64,000 nt of DNA, from positions 248,001 through 312,000 of the forward strand of contig NZ_FOMK01000003.1 of NCBI RefSeq assembly GCF_900112615.1. Reading direction: 5' to 3'. The DNA comes from Chitinophaga sp. CF118 (GTDB lineage Bacteria; Bacteroidota; Bacteroidia; Chitinophagales; Chitinophagaceae). The number at the start of each line of letters is the position of its first letter. Within the stretch, counting starts at the first letter, position 1. Below, one piece after another: positions 7,736 through 18,500 of the stretch. The notes below the pieces were generated by a model. It saw only the letters and a program-made list of their open reading frames with translations. It did no database searches and was not told where the DNA came from. A program made the position numbers and the translations under genes.

Positions 7736-10318
7736 CTATAAAGCCTGCAAGTGAAATTCCAGTCCATCTACTATATCTCCATCTTTGTTGCGTATTATTT
7801 GAAAGGGGATAATAGCGGGTGAAGCAGTGAGCCTTAATTTATGCAACTGAGAGGGATCCATACGCGCAGTATAGGTGCCGGGTGCCAGGCCCATATAGTT
7901 GAAAAATCCATCAGACTCAGTAAGGATACGCGCAACCTGGATTGAATCATTGTTATAGATCCCCACAAGTATGCGTCCCTGTCCTTCCCGGTTAACATAT
8001 ACCTTTCCGGAAACTTCACCCATTACGGTAACGGGTACTTCTACAAGTTTTAACCGGTTGGCATCAATGGCTACGTTGAAGCTTTTCTTTTTTATTTGCC
8101 AGGCTATATTGTCGAAGCTATTTGGATTGAGCTCAATATGATAATTTGTATAAGGCTCAATATCCGTAATGTTTATCAGGGTATCACGATTATTATTTGT
8201 AATGCGGCCACTGTTGATAGCAGCTTTAAGTCCGGCCACCCTGGGTTCGTCGGGATCCTTTTGCCCGTTGCAGTTAAGGTCCAGATAGGGTAGTAATACT
8301 ACACCTCCGGTTCCTACGCTGATGCGGTTATTTGCACCGAGGTATTTTGGTTTGTTATTGTATATCAGGCTTCCCCTGACAGATTGTACAGCAGTGGATA
8401 TATTGTTGTTACGCCAGCTGGACAATCCTGTTTGAGCAAAAGGTAAATCATAACGGAATCCTATCCCGATATTGGTAATCCGGCTTTTGAAGTTCTGTTC
8501 ATAAGATATATTCACATAAGCACGATGGAACACATATTTACCCAATTCGCATTTCAGTGCGATGGGTTTGTTATCATTATATCCATATTGCAACTGTGGG
8601 TTGAACAGTACTTTTCCGGGAAGCCTGAAGGACAGCGAAAGGTTACTGTATATGTATAAAGATGCCTGCTCTGTAAACATGGCGTAAGTAGTGAGATTGG
8701 TACCTACGCCATATATGCCGCCCGAAAGTAACCATTCGGCAGTTGTATATTTAGTATCCGGAAGCAGGATCTGATTCAGTACCAGCCTGGAGAATGCAGA
8801 AAAATGCCGGCTGTTGAATGGCCGTGATATAGTAATTCTCCGCTCTTCAAGATAATTGTAATTGATGGCGAGCTGACCTTTTTTATACCGGGTATAATTC
8901 AGTTCTACTTCCAGGTTTGAAGGTACGCGATAGGTAATGATAGCCCTGGCCTTTACATTGTAGGTATAATCTCCCGAGAACAGGAGGCTGGGTAGTACTC
9001 TTACCGAAGCATTCACAAAAGGCATGTTTTTGCCGGTAGTGACAGATGAAAGATATTCCAGTCCGCCTCCAACAGTTATTTTCCGGGAGGCCCCGTAATT
9101 CATTTGTATACGTGAAAACTGACTGTTATGTCCATCTTGCACTATACCAGCACTCGCTGTATATTCAAATTCATGTTTGGGAAGAAAATTAAATGGTATA
9201 CTGATGTTCTCTTCACGAGACCGCTCTTCACCCCAGGGGCCGTAAAAGCGGAGTTTCACAAGTGAATTGCCATATACCATTGGTACCTGGAAAGTAAAAA
9301 AACCTGAGGCATCTGCATTGGTATAATCCACCAATGAATTGTTTACATACAATTCCACTATCCAGCCCGGCTCAGTAAAATTACTTAGTGTGTAAGTCCC
9401 GAAAGACCGCCGGCAGGTGGTAGGTGTATTGGTGATCTGCACTCCAACAACCGGGGCATAAAGTGAAGATGTTGATTGTGCAAAAATCTTTCCGGCTATT
9501 ACCTGCCGTAGTGCCCGGTGATCATTATTGGCATAACGCCAGCGGTAGTATTGCTGTCTTTCATCAAAAGGTTTAATAAGAGAACTGTCATGGCTGAAGG
9601 CTTGCTGTTTCTCTGAAGAATAATTGTAGTTAAGAGAAACATTGGTTTCTCCACCGGCAATAATACCGCCCAGCGCCAGGTTTATTCTTGTGTCACTTGT
9701 TCCTGAGATTCTTTGTGTAGCGATGATTGACCAATCAGCCATGCCTATATGAAAAAGAGGATAGTTGCGGCCAATAGCCGTATCGGCTTTTGTTTCTCCT
9801 TTAAGGCGGCTGATATTAAGACGCATCATTTTCTGCCGCATTTCGCGTATAGCTGGTAACTCGATGTTTGTACTCAGGGTTACAGAAAGATTGCGGAAAC
9901 TGAATACACATAATAATCCGAATACCTTTTGGAAATAATCCGATTTCAGGAATAGTCCGCCAGGAGTATGAATGAGGGTATTCAATGGTAACACAAACGA
10001 TTTTCCCTGGTATTGAATTTTATTGTTTGTTTTATCTATAAGAAAAACTGCCTGCTGAGAAATAAAGAAGCCCGATAAAGAATCCAGTCCCGCTGAAAGG
10101 GTATTTCTGATCTTTAAAAAATCAAATATATCAGCAACAGGCAGGTAAATGGAATCTTCCCGGATAAGTGCCGGTATTTCTATTCCTCCAATATTCTGCA
10201 CTATTAGTTGGACTGGTATTTCGTCATATTCGGGATCTTCCCTGGCATAAGCTTTCCCTATACAGTAAAAAAGTAATAACGGGAGCAGAGAGAGTGTGTA
10301 TCTGGGGTCGACTAACAT
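7736..10318 (-). CDS. Usher-like outer membrane barrel protein (cassette I)
   Basis: 860 residues with a signal peptide. After an N-terminal domain (about 30-165, containing DSIYLPVADIFDFLKI) there is a long stretch of alternating strands typical of a 24-stranded barrel, with an Ig-like insertion around 318-365 (VELYVNNSLVDYT and YGPWGEE). The C-terminal part has an SdrB/Ca-binding-like motif DLNCNGQKDPDEP near 680 and a carboxypeptidase-regulatory-like domain (GEVSGKVYV ... GFFNYMGLAPGTYTA). The plan matches fimbrial ushers of the alternative (CS1/CfaC-like) kind, and gene neighbours are a PapD-like chaperone and DUF4402 subunits. I infer that it secretes and assembles DUF4402 proteins; it could instead be an unrelated barrel with carboxypeptidase-like domains. 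Directly adjoins the DUF4402 gene upstream. Confidence 0.7.
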   Translation of the reverse strand: MLVDPRYTLSLLPLLLFYCIGKAYAREDPEYDEIPVQLIVQNIGGIEIPALIREDSIYLPVADIFDFLKIRNTLSAGLDSLSGFFISQQAVFLIDKTNNKIQYQGKSFVLPLNTLIHTPGGLFLKSDYFQKVFGLLCVFSFRNLSVTLSTNIELPAIREMRQKMMRLNISRLKGETKADTAIGRNYPLFHIGMADWSIIATQRISGTSDTRINLALGGIIAGGETNVSLNYNYSSEKQQAFSHDSSLIKPFDERQQYYRWRYANNDHRALRQVIAGKIFAQSTSSLYAPVVGVQITNTPTTCRRSFGTYTLSNFTEPGWIVELYVNNSLVDYTNADASGFFTFQVPMVYGNSLVKLRFYGPWGEERSREENISIPFNFLPKHEFEYTASAGIVQDGHNSQFSRIQMNYGASRKITVGGGLEYLSSVTTGKNMPFVNASVRVLPSLLFSGDYTYNVKARAIITYRVPSNLEVELNYTRYKKGQLAINYNYLEERRITISRPFNSRHFSAFSRLVLNQILLPDTKYTTAEWLLSGGIYGVGTNLTTYAMFTEQASLYIYSNLSLSFRLPGKVLFNPQLQYGYNDNKPIALKCELGKYVFHRAYVNISYEQNFKSRITNIGIGFRYDLPFAQTGLSSWRNNNISTAVQSVRGSLIYNNKPKYLGANNRISVGTGGVVLLPYLDLNCNGQKDPDEPRVAGLKAAINSGRITNNNRDTLINITDIEPYTNYHIELNPNSFDNIAWQIKKKSFNVAIDANRLKLVEVPVTVMGEVSGKVYVNREGQGRILVGIYNNDSIQVARILTESDGFFNYMGLAPGTYTARMDPSQLHKLRLTASPAIIPFQIIRNKDGDIVDGLEFHLQAL

Positions 10319-10825
10319 TTATTCCTGGATGAAAGTGATTGAAAACGTTCCATTGTAAGCACCTGCCGGATTAGCCAATGGGCTGCCTACGGTTAGTGTA
10401 CCTCCAATTCTTACCTGTGTTCGTGCAGGTGGTGTTACTGTTGTAATAAAGGGAGTGCCTGTACTGGCAGCTCCAATATGCAATGTCATAGAACCGCCGT
10501 TACTACCTGTTAGCAGAACATCGGATCCATTCATTATAGAAATGAGGGTACCGGGATTGGCTTCTACTTCAAAAATAGCGGGAGAAAACGAAAAGCCCAG
10601 GTTAGCCTGCACCACATCGCCTGTAACCGCGCGGGATCCATCCGGATAAATGATTACTGTACCTCCCGAAATGCCCTGGAAAAACGCACCGAATATGAGT
10701 CCCTGTAATGGGTTCACATAAACGGATATGGGATTGGGTGGAGGCTGTTGTGCTCTGATCTTCAATTGCGTTGAAAACAATAGTATAAATACGTATATAA
10801 GTTTATGTGAACAATGATCATTCAT
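10319..10825 (-). CDS. DUF4402 protein, usher-linked subunit (cassette I)
   Basis: 168 residues: signal peptide ending about RAQ, then one DUF4402 beta domain with the family features YVNPLQGLIFGAFF near the start, IYPDGSRAVTG, IFEVEANPG, and ARTQVRIGGTLTVG near the end, closing with TFSITFIQE. The strand pattern fits an Ig-like pilin fold. It overlaps the 3' end of the adhesin gene by 8 bp (stop TGA inside the start region) and ends on the base before the usher ATG, so all three are co-translated. Its position just before the usher, repeated in cassette II, suggests a specialised subunit such as tip or initiator. No cysteine in the mature part. Confidence 0.8.
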   Translation of the reverse strand: MNDHCSHKLIYVFILLFSTQLKIRAQQPPPNPISVYVNPLQGLIFGAFFQGISGGTVIIYPDGSRAVTGDVVQANLGFSFSPAIFEVEANPGTLISIMNGSDVLLTGSNGGSMTLHIGAASTGTPFITTVTPPARTQVRIGGTLTVGSPLANPAGAYNGTFSITFIQE

Positions 10826-13800
10826 TTCCTATAAATATTTTTTTGGAGCGCAGCCCCTTCTGCGAACGAAAACTTACAATGTAGATTCCACTGCTGAATG
10901 TGGGGCCAAGGTCATGATAACCGTTACCACTTATTTCCTGCCGCAATACTATCTGTCCAATTATATTGCTGAGTGTGATAGAGCCCTTTTCTCCAGGTGC
11001 CAGATCCTTGTATACATATATTTTTCCACCTGCATTATATGCAATAAACGTAGCGTTAATAGCTTGCTGATTCACCAGCTCTTTCTCACTAAATATTAGC
11101 GAGAATCGCTGTTCATATTTCCCCGCTTCCAATAGCAGACGATAACGTGGATTACGTTGCAGATCCTGGATAATACCTGTTTTAGCATCGCGCAGGTAAA
11201 TGTGCAGGCCGTATGGAATTTGTTCCATGTCCTGTACTGCAAAAGTTACCCATCCTGTTTTAGAGGATACCAGTCCTAACGGAATGCTGGTGCTATCATG
11301 CATATAAGGGAGGGCGCAGATGGATAACCTGGCCGTATCTTGCGACAGTACATAGAGATTGGGTATCAGCGGATCTGTATTCATCAGCTTCAATGCATCT
11401 ATGGCCTGGTTAAAAACAGGAGTAGCCGTATCATCAAAATAAATAACGATTGCATCTGTTGGTAAACCATCATCTGCAAAAGAAGTATTCAGCCGAAGAA
11501 GTGGCATTGCTGGTTTCCTGTGAAAACCATCTGTAAGATTATTGACTCTTGCCGGATTATTTACTGAAAATGTAGCAGTCACCGGATACGTTCCGTTAGT
11601 CACATGTACAAAAAATCCCTGCATAGCAGGAATGATATTGTTGGCAATACCATCGCTGGAAACACCATTGATATACGAGCTGTAACTACCGGTATATTGG
11701 TTGGTAGTGCCAGCGTTGAAGTAATACACAGCATTGTCAATGTTTGTACGTGTCCATCCACTGGAAGCATCCCAGTCAACAGGTGAAGGGTATGGATTTC
11801 CAGCCAGGTTAAAGCCGAGAGTATAAGGTTGATTATGATTGTATAAAGTGGGGGAGGTCACTGTATGATTGTTGACCGCGCCGGTTATATCTACTGTTTT
11901 AGGAGATGCCGAAGTGCCAAAATTTGCTGCATATCCCAACATAGGAGTAAGTAATCCTGTAGTGGTTGTATAATTCGTCCATCCGGTATAGTTATGATCT
12001 TCCAGATAAGTATAGAAGGTGGGAAAGGCCGCTGCAAGATCCAGGTCATCGGAGAATTGGTTGACAGTCGCTGCCTGAAAAGGGGAACTGAAATATTTGT
12101 AACCAAAACCAGAAGCAAGGTACCGTTGCATGGTCACGTTTCCCACCACTTCGCCTGCGCCGCTGCCATCAATCAATGCTGTTTGTGTAGAAGTTGAAAG
12201 CAGTGTTAGAAATCCACCTGTAGTTAGTTGTCCGGTGGTTACTTTTAATATTCCTGATAGTTGCAGTGTACCACTTAATGTCACACCTGCTGCATTGTTT
12301 ATGGTAAGGTTTTTAATCGTGTTTCCGGTAAAAGTATTAGCAGATATCACCTGGGCAGTGCTACCATTTAATTCGATGCTACCGTCGTTTGCTGTAAAAG
12401 TTCCGCTGTTGGTAATACTGCCAGATATTTTTAATGCAGTGCTGGTTAATACTATAGAAGCGCCAGACTGAATTGTGATATTTTTTAAATTGGCAGCCGC
12501 ACCCGCAACAGTCATAACTCCTGTACCACCAAAAATGGCAGTACCGGTATTTGAAAAACTTGTTCCTGCGAGTGTAATAGTTTGTGTAGTAGTGGGGGGG
12601 AAATTTATTGTACCGCTACCCGTTACAGTACCATTGTTTGTGAAGCCACCCTTGATAATATGTGTAAAAGTTGCCCCGGCAAAAGTAGTGGAAACGCCTA
12701 TATTCATGTTTCCATTTACAGTAATATTGGCCGCTGCTGTAAAACTAACTGATGTGCCTGTGGCGATTGTACTGGTCAGGTTTCCAGCAATAGTAAGCGC
12801 AGTAGCTGGCATTGTTTTAACCGCAGCTCCGCTTGAAGAGGACAGCGTTAAATTACCATAGGACTGTGCGGAAACTGTTTGATTGGTCCCTCCATATTCA
12901 ACGGTGCCGGTTACACCAAGCGTCCGCGTATTATAATTTAACGGAAAGGGATTGGTGCCACCGATTTCTAGCGTTGCCCCATTGGAAACGGTAAGTGTAC
13001 CTCCCGTTACAGTAGTACCTCTATTGGCTGTAAATGTTGCAAGGTCCAGTGTCCCTGCACTCACGGTAATGTTTCCTGTAGTAGCGCTGGTGGCATTCAA
13101 AGCAGTTAAATTTCCTGCCGGAGTTTTTACTCCTGCACCGCTTATTTTAAGTGTTGAATAAGTAAGATTTTCTTTAACAGTTTGATTTATCAGTGTAGCG
13201 CTGTAATCTACGGTACATCCTGCTGTGAGTGTAATGGTACCAGTTAGTCCGTAATTTGCTGCGAAGGTAGCAGCATTTACTTTCAATACGCTGGCTGCGC
13301 CCAGGGCCAGTGTACCGGCACCTGATACCAGGTATGGCGTGGCATTTTCTGCAGGAATGAATGTTCCATTCATAGCAAATGCAACGGTTACGGATGTATT
13401 TATATTCAGGGTTACAGTGCTTGTTGCATTGACAGTCAATCTTCTGAAGGGAGTTGCGACTGTTCCACCAATTGTTTGACTGGTACCGGCAAAAACTACG
13501 GTGGCACCGGTGTTTGTGGTAGTAAAGGTTCCAGCATTACTCCAGTTGCCATTTAGTGTAAGAGTAGTGTTCCCCTGACTAATAGTACCACCAGTACCAA
13601 TGGTGAGGTTGCCTGCAACCGTAAGGGTACTGCTTTGTGTGAGAACTGGTGCTCCTGTGGCGCCGATAGTGAGCGATTTACAGTTGGCAGCAACATTTAC
13701 AGTAGGTTTGAAAGTTCCTGTAAAATTTGCATCACCGATAATAGCATCAATGGCAGCAGTGGGCACGCCTGCTGTCCAGTTACCCGCAGTACCCCAAGCT

Positions 13801-13886
13801 GTACTTGTTGTTCCTTTCCAGCTTGTTTGTCCCATAGAAGTTAGCGATGCGGAAAGAAGCAGTAATAACGCCCATTGTGCTTTCAT
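10818..13886 (-). CDS. T9SS-sorted beta-repeat surface protein, 1022 aa (cassette I)
   Basis: Signal peptide ending SMGQ, then a stalk of filamentous beta-repeats (about 20-585, rich in Thr, Gly, Asn, Ser with recurring GNLT, GTFT and LTINN elements), a conserved head-like module from about 588 (YLASGFGYKYFSSPF ... GNPYPSPVDWD ... IPAMQGFFVHV) and a type A T9SS C-terminal domain from about 950 to the end (KIYVYKDL, LSNIIGQIV, GIYIVSF, KKIFIGNE). Export across the outer membrane by T9SS and surface attachment are established for such domains. It shares N-terminus, head and tail with the 2650-aa protein upstream. Located between chaperone and DUF4402 genes, it is probably the adhesin of this fibre locus; the ligand is unknown. 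Confidence 0.85.
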   Translation of the reverse strand: MKAQWALLLLLSASLTSMGQTSWKGTTSTAWGTAGNWTAGVPTAAIDAIIGDANFTGTFKPTVNVAANCKSLTIGATGAPVLTQSSTLTVAGNLTIGTGGTISQGNTTLTLNGNWSNAGTFTTTNTGATVVFAGTSQTIGGTVATPFRRLTVNATSTVTLNINTSVTVAFAMNGTFIPAENATPYLVSGAGTLALGAASVLKVNAATFAANYGLTGTITLTAGCTVDYSATLINQTVKENLTYSTLKISGAGVKTPAGNLTALNATSATTGNITVSAGTLDLATFTANRGTTVTGGTLTVSNGATLEIGGTNPFPLNYNTRTLGVTGTVEYGGTNQTVSAQSYGNLTLSSSSGAAVKTMPATALTIAGNLTSTIATGTSVSFTAAANITVNGNMNIGVSTTFAGATFTHIIKGGFTNNGTVTGSGTINFPPTTTQTITLAGTSFSNTGTAIFGGTGVMTVAGAAANLKNITIQSGASIVLTSTALKISGSITNSGTFTANDGSIELNGSTAQVISANTFTGNTIKNLTINNAAGVTLSGTLQLSGILKVTTGQLTTGGFLTLLSTSTQTALIDGSGAGEVVGNVTMQRYLASGFGYKYFSSPFQAATVNQFSDDLDLAAAFPTFYTYLEDHNYTGWTNYTTTTGLLTPMLGYAANFGTSASPKTVDITGAVNNHTVTSPTLYNHNQPYTLGFNLAGNPYPSPVDWDASSGWTRTNIDNAVYYFNAGTTNQYTGSYSSYINGVSSDGIANNIIPAMQGFFVHVTNGTYPVTATFSVNNPARVNNLTDGFHRKPAMPLLRLNTSFADDGLPTDAIVIYFDDTATPVFNQAIDALKLMNTDPLIPNLYVLSQDTARLSICALPYMHDSTSIPLGLVSSKTGWVTFAVQDMEQIPYGLHIYLRDAKTGIIQDLQRNPRYRLLLEAGKYEQRFSLIFSEKELVNQQAINATFIAYNAGGKIYVYKDLAPGEKGSITLSNIIGQIVLRQEISGNGYHDLGPTFSSGIYIVSFRSQKGLRSKKIFIGNE

Positions 13887-13914
13887 GTTAATAAACTTCA
13901 GGAAAGTGGGTATA

Positions 13915-14772
13915 TTAATGTAATAGCATTTCTGCCTGTGCTAGTGGTGAACCTGGTTTGGTTTTCGCATTTGCCTGTTCTGCATATATTACTCTTAATT
14001 TGCCGGAATGATAATCGATGCCCGGTACTTTATTGAGATCTATGTGGAATTGACGTTTCAGGGCAGGTGTATAAACAGCCACACCTCTTACAAATCCTAC
14101 TTGAGTTACCTTCCCTTGCGGTGAAATATATTCTGTTGTAATATCACCGTATACAGACATATTTCCTTCGCGGTTAAAAATTATATTGATCCTTGGGGTA
14201 GTATCATTTACCATTGAAAGTGAGAGATCTGAAAGACTTACTTTGGTAGTGGATTCTCCCACCCGGATAATCACCGGTATAGTAAGACCAAAAACAGGTA
14301 TCAGTGTTACAGATATTGCTACTGAATCTTTACCATGATTTTCTTCTCCCAATGGTTTTTCATTTGGAACTGCTCTAAAGTATATGTGGGAACGGTATTC
14401 ACCTGGCGCCAGTTGACTGGTTTTTACCAGTTGAATTTTTACCAGTTGTGCTTCGTTAGGCGCAAGGATCACACTACGTGGAAAGACGCGGAGGTAGTTA
14501 CTGGCAAAGGTTTGTCCGGAATCCGGTGCTGTGATCTGCTCAAATGTACCGTTCTCATTCATCCTGATCTCCATGATGGAAACAACGTATTTTGCTGTAT
14601 CCTTGCCTGTATTAGCAAGGTTTAGTTCCTCCGTTTTTTTTTGCCCATCAAATACAACTCTCCTGGGTGTAACGAGGAGGTTGCCTTGTGCCGTTGCTGT
14701 AACGGAACAAAAGATCATGCAATACACAGCGTATATGCCTACGGATATTTTCCGTAGCAATGCCAATTTCAT
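13915..14772 (-). CDS. PapD-like periplasmic chaperone (cassette I)
   Basis: 285 residues with signal peptide. The first Ig domain carries the chaperone pattern [44 protein letters not shown] and EYRSHIYFRAVP; the Arg in TPRRVVF matches the subunit-anchoring Arg of PapD/FimC. A second domain follows after IPVIIRVG. Length is above the usual 220-240 because of an extended C-terminal domain. It should bind DUF4402 subunits by donor-strand complementation and carry them to the usher. Nearly the same protein is encoded at 31388-32248. Gene lies 30 bp after a DUF4402 gene and 28 bp before the adhesin gene. Confidence 0.82.
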   Translation of the reverse strand: MKLALLRKISVGIYAVYCMIFCSVTATAQGNLLVTPRRVVFDGQKKTEELNLANTGKDTAKYVVSIMEIRMNENGTFEQITAPDSGQTFASNYLRVFPRSVILAPNEAQLVKIQLVKTSQLAPGEYRSHIYFRAVPNEKPLGEENHGKDSVAISVTLIPVFGLTIPVIIRVGESTTKVSLSDLSLSMVNDTTPRINIIFNREGNMSVYGDITTEYISPQGKVTQVGFVRGVAVYTPALKRQFHIDLNKVPGIDYHSGKLRVIYAEQANAKTKPGSPLAQAEMLLH

Positions 14773-14802
14773 AATGGTAGTTTTAGAAGGAGGCTTCTTT
14801 TA

Positions 14803-15312
14803 TTAATTATAATTAATTGTTACATTAAAAGGTGTAGCAGAAGTATACGTTCCTGCTGCTTGTCCAGCCGCAACATTCAGTGTGGCGCCCACTTTGAGCG
14901 TTTGTGTTCCGCTGCTCAGCGTTCCTGTTCCGGAAGGCGTGCTGGTAAATGTATTTACTGTCATATTATTACCGGCATTGGTAATTGTAACAGAAGAGGG
15001 AAGTGTAATAGTATAAGTGTAGGAACCTTCTCCGCTAACGGTAAAGATGGCCGCAGAAATAGTTCCTGTAGTTGCAGGAAGCGTTACACCACCTGTTTTT
15101 GTACGGGAGTTGTCTGGCGCCAGCACCACGGTTCCTGCTGTGGTGGATTGTACGGCAACGTTACCAAAATTCATGTCAGCAGTTTTTGTAATGCTGATGG
15201 GAGTTACGATGGTAGCTGATGCATCGGCAGAAGCTGTAACCTGTGCGAATACGCTGGTGGCACAGCATAGCATGGCAATAGTGCCCGCTGTAAATGTGGA
15301 CAAATTTTTCAT
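14803..15312 (-). CDS. DUF4402 protein, probable major subunit (cassette I)
   Basis: 169 residues: signal peptide to about FAQ, then a DUF4402 domain with ATIVTPISITKTADMNFGNVAV, a hallmark opening, SYTYTITLPSSVTI in the middle and TFNVTINYN at the end (here YTSATPFNVTINYN). It is the first gene after a 259-bp gap and probably starts its own transcript. Position before the chaperone is the same as that of the paralogue at 32337-32849, so I take both as the chief structural subunits of their cassettes; that assignment is inference. Confidence 0.85.
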   Translation of the reverse strand: MKNLSTFTAGTIAMLCCATSVFAQVTASADASATIVTPISITKTADMNFGNVAVQSTTAGTVVLAPDNSRTKTGGVTLPATTGTISAAIFTVSGEGSYTYTITLPSSVTITNAGNNMTVNTFTSTPSGTGTLSSGTQTLKVGATLNVAAGQAAGTYTSATPFNVTINYN

Positions 15313-15571
15313 TGAGGTTGGTTTTAATAAATAAATTTATGAGGGAGTTTCAGGGGGATAGATAACAAAAAAAGCGTTTTTTTAGAGGTTATGGGATTGC
15401 ATATTACACCTTTTCTTCAGTTTACCAAATTTTTAATTTGATAACAGTAGTTAATTTTTTGTGAACGCATGCAATAATAAGAGATTCCGGTTAACGATTT
15501 TATAAGGCTTTATAGTGTTTCGGAATAGAATATCTGTTGGGTTCAGGAGAAGAGATGTCAATGATGAGCGA
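15313..15571 (-). promoter_or_regulatory. Intergenic region before cassette I
   Basis: 259 bp, the largest gap inside the minus-strand fibre locus, AT-rich, between the stop of the 2650-aa gene and the start of a DUF4402 gene. A promoter for cassette I most likely sits here, although no clean TAnnTTTG box was found. Its first part carries a 42-codon frame that looks like a leftover gene start (see 15451-15579). Confidence 0.4.
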
Positions 15572-15579
15572 TCATTCAT
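15451..15579 (-). pseudogene. Possible scar of a lost DUF4402 gene start
   Basis: A 42-codon frame beginning at ATG 15579-15577 overlaps the 3' end of the 2650-aa gene by 8 bp, exactly as the DUF4402 gene at 10825 overlaps the 1022-aa gene. Both frames start Met-Asn-Asp, then sequence similarity stops at once and this frame shows no signal peptide or DUF4402 features. It may mark a recombination or deletion point; it could also be a by-product of the conserved end of the upstream gene. Confidence 0.25.
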
Positions 15580-18500
15580 TTCTTATAAATATTTTTTTAG
15601 AGCGCAAACCTTTCTGTGAACGTAAACTTATAATGTAGACCCCACTGCTGAATACCGGTCCCAGTTCATGATAGCCTCTGCCGCTTATATCCTGCTGGAA
15701 TAGTATCTGACCTGGTATATTATTGATAATAATGCTTCCCTTTTCACCCGGGGCAAGGTCCAGGTATACATATACTTTTCCACCCGTACAGTATGCGTTG
15801 AATGTTATGTTATTTTCAGGTTGAGGTAACAGTTCTTTCATACTGAATACCAGCGAAAACCGCTGCTCATATTTACCAGCCTGCAGCAGCAGACGATAAC
15901 GTGGATTACGTTGCAGATTCTGGATAATACCTGTTTCGGCATCGCGCAGGTAAATATACAAGCCGTAAGGTATCCGTTCCATATCCTGCACATTAAACGT
16001 TATCCATCCTGCTCTTTCTGATTTAAGTCCAAGGGGTATTACATTGGTACTATCATTCACATAAGGAAGGGCATGGATAGAAAGCCGGGTAGTATCTCCT
16101 GATAATGAGTAAAGATTGGGTACCTCGGGATCTGTATTCATCAGCTTAAGAGCATCCATAGTGGGGTCTGATGTGGAGGTAGCAGTATGATCAAAATAAA
16201 TAACGGTTGCATCAGTGGGCATTCCTTCATCTGCAAAAGAAGTATTTATCCGGAGCAGAGGAACTGTTGCCGGAGCATCTTTGTGAAAATTGGGTGTAAG
16301 ATTATTGACCCTTGTATTGTTATTGACTGAAAAAGCAGCTGTTACCGGGTATGTACCGTTAGATACATGTACAAAGAATCCCTGCATGGCAGGTATGATA
16401 TTATTGGCGATGCCATCGCTGGAAACGCCATTTATATAAGTACTGTATGTTCCGGTATATTGGTTGGTAGTACCAGCGTTGAAGTAATAGATTGCATTGT
16501 CAATGTTGGTTCTTGTCCATCCGCTGGCAGCATCCCAATCTATTGGAGAAGGGTATGGATTACCTGCAAGATTAAAGCCTAACGTGTATGGCTGGTTGTG
16601 ATTATAGATGGTAGGAGAAGTTATTGTGCCATTATTGACCACGCCTGTTATGTCCACTGTTTTTGGAGTTGCCGAAGCCCCGAATTGGGCTGAATATCCC
16701 TGCATGGGTGTGAGTACCCCGGTCGCAGCAGTATCAATTGTCCAGCCGGAGGATGCCTGGTTTTCGACGTATTTGTAGAAAGAAGGAAAAGAGTCCGTTA
16801 GATTCAGGTCATTCGCAAATTCGTTGACAGTAGCTGCCAGGAAAGGAGAGCTGATATATTTGTATCCAAAACCTGAAGCAAGGTAACGTTGCATTTTTAC
16901 ATTCCCTGTTATGGAACCTGCTCCGCTGCCATCAATGAGGGCTGTTTGTGTTGCTGTTGAAAGCAGTGTAAGATAGCCACCTGTAGTGAATTGTCCGGTG
17001 CTTGCTTTTAATATTCCTGAGAGTTGCAGTGTACTACTTAATGTTACACCTGCTGCATTGTTTGTAGTAAGATTTAGAATCGCGTTTCCTGCAAATACGC
17101 TGGCAGGTATTGTCTGGGTGGTGCTGCTATTTAATTCAATGCTACCGTTGCTTGTTGTAAATGTTCCACTGTTGCTGATACTACCGGATATTTGTAATAT
17201 AGCACCAGTTACTGTTACGGAAGCGCCTGATTGAATCGTGATATTATTTGTTGTGGCAGTACCAGAGCTGATAACCGGGTAATTGGAGAGACTGGAAGGA
17301 ATGGTCACATTTGATGTATTTACAGGAAGAGCAGTTGGTGACCAGTTACCGGTAAGAGACCAGTTAGTGTTTGTAGCACCCGTCCAGGTGGCCGTGGTTA
17401 CAAGTTCTCCTATAGCAAGATCTCCGATACTGCTCATTCCTGTTGCCTGGATGGATGTAGACAATGGGGATGCAACTGTGGGCTGCGACCAGGAGCTGCC
17501 ATTGTAATTACCTATTTTGAAATTCACAGTGGTTGACCCTGCATCTACATCTGCAGCCACCCAGTTAACGGTTACCGAAGCGGTGGTAAAAACAGTAGCG
17601 CTGTTGGAGAAGGACCAATAACGGTTTACGCTCTTGTTAGTATTAATACTGAATGTTGCAATATTGGGATGATCAGGTGTGCCCACTACGGCACTAAGAT
17701 TGCCTGTTGTTGTAACACTGGCAAAAAGTACAGTTGTCGGCGTGTAACTGGTATTATCTCCCACCTCAAATACTCTGCTCACATTTGAGCCGGTAGCGAC
17801 GTTCTTTTGTAATTTTCCATAAACCCACCCGGTAGATTGTGAAGCACCAGATATACTACCGGTAGAAGGGAGTATCACGCTGTAACTACTACCGGTTTGT
17901 ATTTTTCCGGCTATAAAAGTTAATACTCCATTTACAGTAGCATTTGCAGATAATGTGACAGGGTTTGTGGTTTTATTTATAGTAAGATTATTAAATGTCC
18001 CAGTTGAAAAGATACTCTCTGTGGCAATGCCGTAAAAAACGATTGTATTGCCTGTGTTAGTAAATGTGCCGCTTGTCATATTCCAGTTGCCTTCCAGGGT
18101 ATCTGCAAAACTTCCGGATACAAAAGTGCCTATGGCAAGTGAAAAATTATTTAAGATATACAAGGACGCAGATGCACTTTTGGTGCCCGTTGTTGAAATG
18201 GTAAGGTTACCATATCTGGTTGCAGCAGATATTGATTGTGTACTGCCATTATATTCAATAGTACTTAAAGTGTCCAATGCATAAGTACCGAAGGTTGGTA
18301 ATGTGTTAGTACCTCCTATCTTTAAAAATGAATTGTCTTCAATAGTAAGGGCTCCACCACCCGCATCCTGGGCGATACTGAAGGTGGAAGCATCGAGTGT
18401 CCCACTTATAATATGAAGATCTGTAACAGCGCTTACACCTTTTGCCAGTGTTGTGGTAGAACCGGTACTTTTATTGATGGCAAATTGTGCCAATGCAAAA

